Shown here in pieces: positions 1 through 4,742 of a DNA stretch of 6,228 nucleotides. The notes under the pieces were generated by a model. It was not told where the DNA came from and made no database searches. It was given only the letters and a program-made list of their open reading frames with translations. Positions within the stretch are counted from its first letter, which is position 1, and the number at the start of each line of letters is the position of its first letter. A program made the position numbers and the translations under genes. Source of the stretch: JAHFIW01 sp035495855 (GTDB lineage: Bacteria > Patescibacteriota > Patescibacteriia > SG8-24); NCBI GenBank assembly GCA_035495855.1, contig DATJFD010000011.1, positions 1 through 6,228 of the forward strand. The letters run 5' to 3'.

Positions 1-70
1 CCAAAACGACCTTGTCGCCGTTCTTCTGAATGAGGCTGATGACGCGGGAGATGAGTTCGGGCTGCAACAT
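1..70 (-). CDS. Partial hypothetical protein, N-terminal 23 codons
   Basis: An ATG at 68-70 opens a frame with no stop up to the window edge. It reads MLQPELISRVISLI followed by QKNGDKVVL. The pattern is a short amphipathic helix followed by a charged turn (NGDK) and the start of a beta strand. There is no signal peptide or membrane segment in the visible part, so it is probably cytoplasmic. I do not recognise the family. The ATG has no clear Shine-Dalgarno sequence: the bases upstream on the minus strand are CCGAACCATT. Codon choice (C- and G-ending) matches the neighbouring genes, which supports real coding. The rest of the gene lies outside the window, so function cannot be assigned. Confidence 0.6.
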   Translation of the reverse strand, partial: MLQPELISRVISLIQKNGDKVVL

Positions 71-109
71 AATGGTTCGGTAACGGGCGCATCTTAAAGG
101 AAAGAGAGG

Positions 110-128
110 GGCCGCGCAAGGAGCGGCC
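110..128 (-). terminator. Weak terminator-like hairpin upstream of the left-edge gene
   Basis: GGCCGC (110-115) and GCGGCC (123-128) form a 6-bp GC stem with a 7-nt loop. Read on the minus strand it is followed by a pyrimidine run, CCTCTCTTTCCTTT, rather than a clean U-tract. It could end read-through transcripts coming from 160-640 before the left-edge gene, or it may be chance in GC-rich DNA. I see no convincing promoter between it and the ATG at 70; TAAGAT on the minus strand near 92-97 is only a poor -10 candidate. Confidence 0.3.
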
Positions 129-210
129 GGCCGGCGACGGAACTGGCCGTTGCTCTCACGGAAAAGATACAAGGCCAGAGGACAGAGGGAGATGAGAGGG
201 CAGAGCGCAA

Positions 211-313
211 AGAGAGAACAGAGAACAAAGAGCAGAGAAAGCAAAAGGAAATTTACGCTTATAAAACGTAAATTACCTTTTGCTCACTCTGTACTCTGTT
301 CTCTGTTCTTTCG
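211..313. repeat. Long imperfect inverted repeat (purine/pyrimidine fold-back)
   Basis: The left arm (about 211-257) is almost all purine and the right arm (about 267-313) is its near reverse complement. The inner 17 nt of each arm, GCAAAAGGAAATTTACG at 241-257 against the complement of 267-283, match at 16 of 17 positions. The loop is 9 nt (258-266). Outward from there the arms continue as AGAGAACAGAGAAC-type sequence with only scattered mismatches. A transcript reading past the terminator at 335-355 would fold into a very long hairpin here. The AT-rich core (ATTTACG, TTATAAAA) stands out from the GC-rich surroundings. Confidence 0.8.
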
Positions 314-328
314 AACTCTCCATGGAAA

Positions 329-355
329 GAAAAAACCGGCCGCAATGCGTCCGGT
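329..355 (-). terminator. Rho-independent terminator (orphan, copy 1)
   Basis: On the minus strand, ACCGG pairs with CCGGT, and an inner CGC/GCG continues the stem after one A/G mismatch. The loop is 3 nt (hairpin 335-355). A run of T follows, then TCTTTCC. The hairpin flank GGAAAGAAAAAACCGGCC is shared with the terminator of the intact gene at 641-1171. No complete gene ends here; it follows the degenerate gene tail at 356-426. Confidence 0.7.
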
Positions 356-426
356 AAGCTCTTGATGACGGTCTGCTTGCCCGACCGGTAGACGTGCGTC
401 ATGACGTTCGGCGTGCCGGGAGGGAA
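356..426 (-). pseudogene. Remnant of a paralogue: duplicated C-terminal tail of the Cys/His-rich protein
   Basis: Translated on the minus strand this reads FPPGTPNVMTHVYRSG then KQTVIKS. The intact protein at 641-1171 ends FAAGTPNLMTHVMRTG then KPTVIKS and stop. The stop codon TGA of the intact gene is TTA here, so the frame runs on into the terminator. Nothing homologous to the Cys/His domain lies upstream, because the fragment abuts the purine-rich arm beginning at 431. Many of the differences are silent third-base changes, and the amino-acid changes are mostly mild (L/V, T/S, M/Y, P/Q). It therefore looks like the tail of a diverged paralogue rather than a fresh duplication. It is not expected to encode a functional protein. 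Confidence 0.65.
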
Positions 427-430
427 CATG

Positions 431-712
431 GGAAAAGATAAAAGGACAGAGGACAGAGAGAGACCAGAGAGCAGAGCGCAGAGAGAGAACATAGCACAGA
501 GATGACCACCACATTCCGGGCGTCCGCGACTTGGGAACGTCTCTGTTCTTTGGTCTTACTTTGCTCTTTCATCTCTGTCCTCCCTCTGTCCTCTGTACTC
601 TGAACTTTCAAGGAAAGAAAAAACCGGCCCTGAGGACCGGTCAGCTCTTGATGACGGTCGGCTTCCCCGTGCGCATGACGTGGGTCATGAGGTTGGGAGT
701 CCCCGCGGCGAA
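431..712 (-). repeat. Duplicated spacer module, copy 2 (joined to the intact gene)
   Basis: This is the second copy of the module at 160-430. The purine arm spans about 431-500 and the pyrimidine arm about 541-610. They pair less perfectly than in copy 1 and enclose a non-repetitive GC-rich core (about 503-540) not found in copy 1. The module then runs through the GGAAAGAAAAAACCGGCC block and the terminator into the real 3' end of the gene at 641-1171. Detectable similarity ends around the codon for the Phe that precedes the GTPN tail motif (710-712). The spacer part, 431-640, contains no supportable gene. Confidence 0.7.
617..641 (-). terminator. Rho-independent terminator of the Cys/His-rich protein gene
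   Basis: The hairpin occupies 623-641 on the minus strand. ACCGGTCC pairs with GGGCCGGT (8 bp including one G-T pair) around a TCA loop, and is followed by TTTTTT and CTTTCC. The stem begins at the last base of the stop codon (641), so there is essentially no 3' untranslated spacer. This is a textbook intrinsic terminator for the 641-1171 gene. Confidence 0.85.
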
Positions 713-1171
713 TTGCCCGGGGTCCAGCTCGTGCAGGGTGACGAGCCTCCCCTGCCCCCAACGGCCGCAGTACAGGCCGCCGGACTCGGTGCACTCGAAG
801 GTCATGTGCGTGTGCGGGAAGGGCGAACCCTTCCAGGCCTGGCCGACCGGCATGCCGGGAAGGATCGGCTGGCGGCACGACGCGCAGCGCGTGCTGTAAC
901 GGTTGAGATATTCCTCGACGCAGTCGGGACAGACGGGCGCGGCCTCGACGGCGATCTTCACGCCGTAGACCTCGACGATCGACGGGCCGTCGGGCTTGTC
1001 GTGCCCGCACGGATAGCCGCTGAAGTCCGGCTCCTGGCCGGCGGGCGTCGGCGATTCGGCGCGATCCTCGGCAGAATAGCTGCGGCGGCCGAGCTTGCCG
1101 CGGGCGAAGAGCCCGAGCAGCAGCGCGAGCGCGGTGCCGCCGATGAGCACGAGCGGGATCCACAGTCCCAT
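641..1171 (-). CDS. Membrane-anchored Cys/His-rich (putative zinc-binding) protein
   Basis: The protein has 176 residues and belongs to no family I can name. Residues 3-22 are one hydrophobic helix followed by a basic patch (RGKLGRR, 24-30), so the rest should face the cytoplasm. A linker (31-50) leads to a domain with paired ligands: C55/H57, C81-x2-C84, C96-x2-C99, H120/H122, C127 and C135. This spacing fits a two-site treble-clef or ribbon-like zinc fold. The tail (157-176, GTPNLMTH through TVIKS) is duplicated at 356-426. The start is the ATG at 1169-1171, because AAGGAGG lies 5 nt upstream. The same frame stays open further upstream, but that extension would cross the spacer hairpin and is rejected. 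It appears monocistronic: a hairpin spacer precedes it and a strong terminator follows. Zinc binding is inferred from ligand spacing only. Confidence 0.8.
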   Translation of the reverse strand: MGLWIPLVLIGGTALALLLGLFARGKLGRRSYSAEDRAESPTPAGQEPDFSGYPCGHDKPDGPSIVEVYGVKIAVEAAPVCPDCVEEYLNRYSTRCASCRQPILPGMPVGQAWKGSPFPHTHMTFECTESGGLYCGRWGQGRLVTLHELDPGQFAAGTPNLMTHVMRTGKPTVIKS

Positions 1172-1175
1172 GATG

Positions 1176-1182
1176 GCCTCCT
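1176..1182 (-). promoter_or_regulatory. Strong Shine-Dalgarno site deciding the start of the Cys/His-rich protein
   Basis: On the minus strand AAGGAGG is followed by CCATC and the ATG at 1169-1171. This near-perfect anti-16S match at the right spacing fixes the start and rules out longer versions of the frame. Most other starts in the window have no such site. Confidence 0.85.
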
Positions 1183-1220
1183 TGTCATGAAAGGGCTGCA
1201 GGGACAGTACACTGAGCAGG

Positions 1221-1269
1221 AAAAAGACAAAAGGAAAAAGCTTAGAGGATGCTCTTCCTCTAAGCTTTT
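1221..1269 (-). terminator. Perfect 14-bp hairpin with T-runs after the phosphoribosyltransferase gene
   Basis: AAAAGCTTAGAGGA (1236-1249) and TCCTCTAAGCTTTT (1256-1269) are perfect reverse complements around a 6-nt loop. On the minus strand the hairpin is followed by TTTTTCCTTTTGTCTTTTT, so it should end transcripts of the 1918-4554/1283-1921 operon. The other side is also T-rich (CTCTTTTCACTTTTCACTTT), so it could act in both directions. Outward, GACAAA-like ends on both sides extend a weaker inverted repeat, with the same purine-left, pyrimidine-right bias as the elements at 160-320 and 431-610. No gene lies in the spacer 1172-1282. A weak -10-like TACTGT lies on the minus strand within it, but I do not call a promoter. 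Confidence 0.7.
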
Positions 1270-1282
1270 CTCTTTTCACTTT

Positions 1283-1921
1283 TCACTTTGTCCCAAGAAG
1301 CGCCTTCGTTCTCTTGTCCGAGACCTGCGCGAACCAATGGTAATAACGGCCGATGGCGTGGAACCGTTTCGGGACGTAGCCGGCGATGACCATGTCCGCC
1401 CTGGTCCTGAGCAGGCGAGCGCCCGCTCGCGAAGCGACGGGCACGGCCACGATGACGCGGCGGGCCCCTTCCCTCTTGAGCGAAACGACGGCGGCGAGGA
1501 GCGTCCAGCCGCGCGCGATGCCGTCGTCGGCCAGGATGACCGTCTTCCCCTTCACGTCGCGCGGTCCTTTTCTGCCGCGGAACGCCCGCAGCCGGCGCCG
1601 CGCTTCGGCCTGCTGCTTCTTCACCAGCGCGCGGAGGAACGCGGGGCGCTCCCGACGGGCGCGCGCCTTGTCCCAGATCGGCTTGCCCGATTCCGTCACC
1701 GCGCCGACCGCCCACTCGGGACGATGTTCCTCCCAGACCTTGCGCGTGATCACGATGTCGTGCGGTAGGCCGAGCTCGCGCGCGAGCGTCACGCCGACGA
1801 CGACGCCGCCGCGGGGTATGGAGATGACGACGGCGTCCGAAAGGTCGCGGAGGCGTTCTCGGACGCGCGGCGCGAGCTGACGGGCGGCTTCGACCCGGCC
1901 GTGATAGCGATAGAACCTCAT
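1283..1921 (-). CDS. Phosphoribosyltransferase, COG1926 type
   Basis: The protein has 212 residues, the usual length for stand-alone members. It is a type I phosphoribosyltransferase fold, which joins PRPP and a base or similar acceptor; the substrate of this subfamily is unknown to me. Family features in order: an N-terminal EAARQLA helix (11-17), VISIPRGGV (32-40), VITRKVW with PEWAVGAV (57-63, 69-76), the PRPP loop VILADDGIARGWTL (128-141) with the acidic pair D132/D133, IVAVPVAS (157-164), and a C-terminal FHAIGRYYHWFAQVSD (187-202). The loop is unusual: most relatives have ATGAT where this one has ARGWT (R137, W139). The ATG at 1919-1921 overlaps the upstream gene's TGA as ATGA and has no Shine-Dalgarno, so translation is probably coupled. 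A longer frame upstream exists but would overlap 76 codons of the neighbour and is rejected. Confidence 0.9.
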   Translation of the reverse strand: MRFYRYHGRVEAARQLAPRVRERLRDLSDAVVISIPRGGVVVGVTLARELGLPHDIVITRKVWEEHRPEWAVGAVTESGKPIWDKARARRERPAFLRALVKKQQAEARRRLRAFRGRKGPRDVKGKTVILADDGIARGWTLLAAVVSLKREGARRVIVAVPVASRAGARLLRTRADMVIAGYVPKRFHAIGRYYHWFAQVSDKRTKALLGTK

Positions 1922-4554
1922 ACGCGGCCGGCGCGCGCCATCGCGGACACGAGCTCGGACGGCGCGAGATGGCTGAGCGCCACCTCGTTCGTCTTCAACC
2001 CGGCCGTCTTCGCGGTGAGGACGACGCCGGCGGCCGTTTCGTCTCCCGTAGTGACGGGGATCTCGCTTTCGGCGACATCGGCCGCCGAGGATGCCTCGCG
2101 GACGAGCCAGCCGTTCGCGAGCAGGGCGACGGCCGCCATCCGGCGCCAATGCGACGGCAATCCCACGAGCACGGCGGTCCCGCGCGGCTGGGTCCCGGAC
2201 CCCGACGCCTCGCCGAGCTTCCGCAGTTCAGGAGCATCGACCTGCGCCGAATACTCGCGCTTCAGGCCTTCCAGGCACGCGGCCGGAATGTCCGCGAGCC
2301 GGACGCGAAGGGGTTCGCTGACCGGCAGCCCGGCGGGATAGTGCAGATGATGCTGATGCACAAGGGTGCGCACGAGCTCCCGCTGGCGGCGGGGCACGTT
2401 GGGATGATGTTCGAGCCGTTCCACTTCCCAGGCTTCGTCGCGCGTGCCGGCGGCGAGCGCGCGGGTCAGTACGGGTACGCCGGTCTCGTCGCCCAGCTTG
2501 AGCAACGCGACCGCCGCGACGATGCGCGTCTTGGGGTCCTTGGCCTTGAGAGCGGCGAGCGCGTCTTTCTTCTTGCCGTCCAGCCGGAGCACGCCGACGA
2601 GATAGAGGCCCTGGCGGCGTTCTTCGGAACCCGCGGGCGACAACAGCGAGTCCACGACGCCGGAGAGCGTGGCGGCGCGCTCCCAGGGGAACTTCCAGAG
2701 CGCGGCCACGGCCTGCGCGCGCATCGCGGGGTCGGCGTCGTCGAGGAACGGCTTCACGTGGTCGATGATCGACGGATCCGTGAAGGAACGCAGGCTGCGC
2801 AGCGTGCTGAGCCGGATGGTCTTCGACTCGTTGCCGAGCGCCGCGATGAGGAACGGCACGATGTCGGGATCACGCAGGGCGATGAGCGCCTCGAGGATGG
2901 CGTTCGTGATGTCCGCGTCCGTCTCCTTCGCGAACTCGTCCTTCAGACGCGTGATGAGCTGGTAGCGGGAGAAGCCGGATTCGTACAGGCGTTCGGGCTG
3001 ATAGCGGAACGCCGACACCGCGCGGACGGCCTCGAGGCGGACCTCGTCGTCCCGATCGTCGATGAAACGCGCGATCACCCGCAGCGTGGAGGGGTCCCGC
3101 ACCTCGCCCAGGGTCCTGATCGCCTGCGTGCGGAGGGCGAGAGGTTCGGCGCCGTTCCTGGCGATGTCGATGAGCGCGCCGAGCCGCCGCTCGTGCAGGA
3201 ACCGGAACTCCTGCAGCGCTTCCATCGCCCGCAGGCGCGCCTTGAAGTCGCCGTGGTCCAGGCCGTCGAGGAGCATCTCGGGATAGCGGCGCCGCACCTG
3301 GACGTTGGCGACGAAACGGAGGACGAGCAGGACGAGGATGACGAGCGCCGTGGCGCGCACCGCGGTCGCTGCCGAGCCCGTGGCGATGTAGCCGAGCGCG
3401 GCGGTGGCGAACGCGCCGGAGAGGTCGCCGGCGACGAGGATAGGGCCGTCCAGCCAGGTCCAGACGGCGTTGCGCAGGTCGTCGCGCATGCCGTCGAGCA
3501 TGCCGCGGAAGGCGGTCTCCTGGAGGGGCAGGAGGATGTCGCGGGTGAAGACGCTCCCGACGACCACCGGGAAGAACGGCCAGACGGCCATCGCCGCGAC
3601 GCCGGCCGTGATGACCGCGGGCGCGGTGTCGAGCGCCGCGCTGAGGCCGTAACGCTTGAGCGCGAATCGGTGCACCGTGTTGACGACGACGGCGCTCACG
3701 ATGCTGAGGACCGCGGTGTATGCGCCGATGAACCCGCCGAGCGCGGACTCGTCGGCGAAGCGGGCGTTGGCTGCGGCGGCGAACGCGAACTGGAAGAGCC
3801 GCGTGAACGCCGCGGACATCGCCATGACCGTCGCGAGCGCGATGACGAAGCGAAGCGACGGCGACCTGCCGAGCTGGCGCGGGTCCCAGCGCCAGCCCGC
3901 GGTGTGCGCGGCCGGGTCGACCGGGAGTTCCGCCGCGGCCCCGCCGGACGAACGGGAAAGCATGAGGACGAAGGGCAGCGACGCGAGGACGAGGAGGGGC
4001 GCGAGCGAGAACAGCGTCGTCACGGAGACGCGGCCGCCCAGCGCCGCGAGCAGGACGCCGCCGAAGGCGAGGCCGAACGTCATGGACCCCGTGAGCATGG
4101 GGTCGAGGCGCTCGAGCTGTTCGAGGTTGAAGTCTTCGGCCTCGGTCGCGCGCAGCTTGCTGACGACGAGGTCGAGCCCCGCGTTGGTGCCGAGCGCGCC
4201 GACGCCGGCGACGAACAGGGGGCCGAAGGACGAGGTGGCGTCCGCGGCGCGTTCGAGGACGGCGAGGACCACGACCGCGAGGGCGGTGAAGATCGCGAAG
4301 CGGAGCGCTTGGCGGCCGGGAGGCAGGCGCCGCATGAACCGCAGCGACACCACCGAGCCGAGGAGCTGGGCCGTCGCGCACATCACGAAGAAGGAGGGCA
4401 GCGCCGCGAAGCCCGCCCGCTTCAGCACGAAAGCCTGGAGGAGGCCCCAGAAGAACGACACCGAAGCGGCGGCGAAGAACCCGCCGCCGCACAGCGCGAT
4501 GACCTTTTGTTTTTCTTCTTCTTCGACGCGGAACCAGCGGGCGGCCGTTGCCAT
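1918..4554 (-). CDS. MFS/NTT-like membrane protein with HEAT repeats and a C-terminal domain
   Basis: The protein has 878 residues. Residues 18-418 form an integral membrane region with about 10-12 hydrophobic helices. The opening, RVEEEEKQKV then FFWGLLQAFVLKRAG, and the segment near 335-395 (LLPLQ, RGMLDGM, WLDGPILVAGDLSG) resemble the major-facilitator/nucleotide-transporter (NTT)-like group that carries HEAT repeats. Residues 434-700 are HEAT-type helical repeats (EVRLEAVRAVSAF, AMRAQAVAALW, KTRIVAAVALLKLGD). Residues 700-790 include a His cluster (HQHHLH, 733-738). Residues 791-878 form an alpha/beta domain discussed in the findings. I infer transport of a nucleotide or related solute; no substrate residue can be assigned. 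The start at 4552-4554 fits the promoter spacing and the conserved N-terminus. The frame stays open upstream to 4785, but that would cross a terminator and a small gene. The stop overlaps the phosphoribosyltransferase start. Confidence 0.85.
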   Translation of the reverse strand: MATAARWFRVEEEEKQKVIALCGGGFFAAASVSFFWGLLQAFVLKRAGFAALPSFFVMCATAQLLGSVVSLRFMRRLPPGRQALRFAIFTALAVVVLAVLERAADATSSFGPLFVAGVGALGTNAGLDLVVSKLRATEAEDFNLEQLERLDPMLTGSMTFGLAFGGVLLAALGGRVSVTTLFSLAPLLVLASLPFVLMLSRSSGGAAAELPVDPAAHTAGWRWDPRQLGRSPSLRFVIALATVMAMSAAFTRLFQFAFAAAANARFADESALGGFIGAYTAVLSIVSAVVVNTVHRFALKRYGLSAALDTAPAVITAGVAAMAVWPFFPVVVGSVFTRDILLPLQETAFRGMLDGMRDDLRNAVWTWLDGPILVAGDLSGAFATAALGYIATGSAATAVRATALVILVLLVLRFVANVQVRRRYPEMLLDGLDHGDFKARLRAMEALQEFRFLHERRLGALIDIARNGAEPLALRTQAIRTLGEVRDPSTLRVIARFIDDRDDEVRLEAVRAVSAFRYQPERLYESGFSRYQLITRLKDEFAKETDADITNAILEALIALRDPDIVPFLIAALGNESKTIRLSTLRSLRSFTDPSIIDHVKPFLDDADPAMRAQAVAALWKFPWERAATLSGVVDSLLSPAGSEERRQGLYLVGVLRLDGKKKDALAALKAKDPKTRIVAAVALLKLGDETGVPVLTRALAAGTRDEAWEVERLEHHPNVPRRQRELVRTLVHQHHLHYPAGLPVSEPLRVRLADIPAACLEGLKREYSAQVDAPELRKLGEASGSGTQPRGTAVLVGLPSHWRRMAAVALLANGWLVREASSAADVAESEIPVTTGDETAAGVVLTAKTAGLKTNEVALSHLAPSELVSAMARAGRV

Positions 4555-4563
4555 ATCCGCTTC

Positions 4564-4572
4564 ATTATACCA
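4564..4572 (-). promoter_or_regulatory. Extended -10 promoter giving a nearly leaderless mRNA
   Basis: On the minus strand TGGTATAAT is a perfect extended -10 (TG, one base, consensus TATAAT at 4564-4569). No good -35 is visible at the usual spacing, as is common for extended -10 promoters. Nine bases separate the -10 from the ATG at 4554. A start point 6-8 nt downstream of the -10 would leave a leader of only about 2-4 nt. No Shine-Dalgarno fits in between. It should drive the transporter-like/phosphoribosyltransferase operon. Confidence 0.65.
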
Positions 4573-4583
4573 TGCGGCAATTG

Positions 4584-4609
4584 AAAAACCCGCGTACGAC
4601 GCGGGTTTT
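4584..4609 (-). terminator. Strong bidirectional-looking terminator after the 24-residue protein gene
   Basis: AAAACCCGCG (4585-4594) and CGCGGGTTTT (4600-4609) pair perfectly around a TACGA loop: a 10-bp stem with GC-rich core and A/T ends. On the minus strand it ends in TTTTT. It lies just past the stop codon of the small gene (4620) and just before the promoter at 4564-4572, insulating the two units. Its symmetry would also stop plus-strand transcription. Confidence 0.9.
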
Positions 4610-4619
4610 CTCGATGCTC

Positions 4620-4694
4620 TTACTTCTTGGCCTTGCGCTTGTTGGTGCCGGCAAGACCCCGGCGCGAGCGCTTGTTGGTGCTGGCGAGACCCAT
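4620..4694 (-). CDS. 24-residue basic repeat protein (unrecognised)
   Basis: The ATG at 4692-4694 and TAA at 4620-4622 enclose 24 codons. After Met come two copies of a unit, GLASTNKRSRR and GLAGTNKRKAKK, so the gene is an internal duplication of about 33 nt. Nine of 24 residues are Lys or Arg and none is acidic, which suggests binding to RNA, DNA or the ribosome. An AAGGGGAT Shine-Dalgarno sits at normal spacing before the ATG, an extended -10 lies about 38 nt upstream, and a strong terminator follows. This complete expression unit is the main reason to accept so short a frame. I do not recognise the family. The unit GLAS-x-N...RR-x-LA faintly recalls KGG/con-10 stress-protein repeats, but the diagnostic KGG is missing. 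It is not like ribosomal protein bTHX. A structured RNA mistaken for a gene is the alternative. Confidence 0.7.
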   Translation of the reverse strand: MGLASTNKRSRRGLAGTNKRKAKK

Positions 4695-4731
4695 AGGTGA
4701 TCCCCTTTCGGGCATGAATGATTATGGAAAC

Positions 4732-4740
4732 ATCATACCA
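4732..4740 (-). promoter_or_regulatory. Extended -10 promoter of the 24-residue protein gene
   Basis: On the minus strand TGGTATGAT (TG at 4739-4740, TATGAT at 4732-4737) is one base from a perfect extended -10. It matches the promoter at 4564-4572 in all but one of nine positions. It directly follows the stop codon of the peptidase gene (4743). A start point near 4725 gives a leader of about 30 nt that contains the Shine-Dalgarno site. No clear -35 is visible. Confidence 0.6.
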
Positions 4741-4742
4741 CA

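Larger units (their letters stand above)
160..430 (-). repeat. Duplicated spacer module, copy 1 (fold-back element + terminator + gene tail)
   Basis: This stretch and 431-712 carry the same parts in the same order and orientation. First comes a start block (GGAAAAGATA at 160 and at 431) leading into a purine-rich arm of CAGAGGACAGAG-like units. A pyrimidine-rich arm of CTCTGT-like units follows, then GGAAAGAAAAAACCGGCC (324 and 612) with a terminator hairpin, then coding-like sequence for the tail TVIKS. The purine arms of the two copies are clearly similar without large gaps; the central loops differ completely. Offsets between matching parts are 271-288 nt, so the copies have gained or lost small indels. 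No intact gene is present here. The short open frames crossing it are compositional artefacts of the low-complexity arms. Confidence 0.75.

Noticed and set aside
150..514. Short open frames on both strands over the purine/pyrimidine repeats
   Set aside because: Their translations are simple Arg/Lys/Glu/Ser or Leu/Ser/Cys repeats that merely echo CAGAGGACAGAG-like DNA. None has a convincing start signal.
160..610. CRISPR array
   Set aside because: The CAGAG-type repeats are irregular, have no constant repeat length and no unique spacers of even size.
1172..1279. N-terminal extension of the Cys/His protein (36 extra residues)
   Set aside because: It would be translated from the spacer hairpin and would ignore the AAGGAGG site placed 5 nt before the internal ATG.
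680..1768. Plus-strand frame of 362 codons across the Cys/His protein and the phosphoribosyltransferase
   Set aside because: It crosses two minus-strand genes and the hairpin spacer between them, has no recognisable domain and no Shine-Dalgarno.
1922..2149. Longer start for the phosphoribosyltransferase (76 extra residues)
   Set aside because: The extra residues are an Arg-rich out-of-frame reading of the upstream gene. The ATGA overlap start matches the family's N-terminus.
1969..4584. Very long open frame (871 codons) on the plus strand, opposite the transporter-HEAT gene
   Set aside because: It is antisense to a well-supported gene. Its product is a low-complexity Arg/Glu/Gly/Ala-rich chain with no membrane or domain pattern, as expected from GC-rich codon bias on the other strand.
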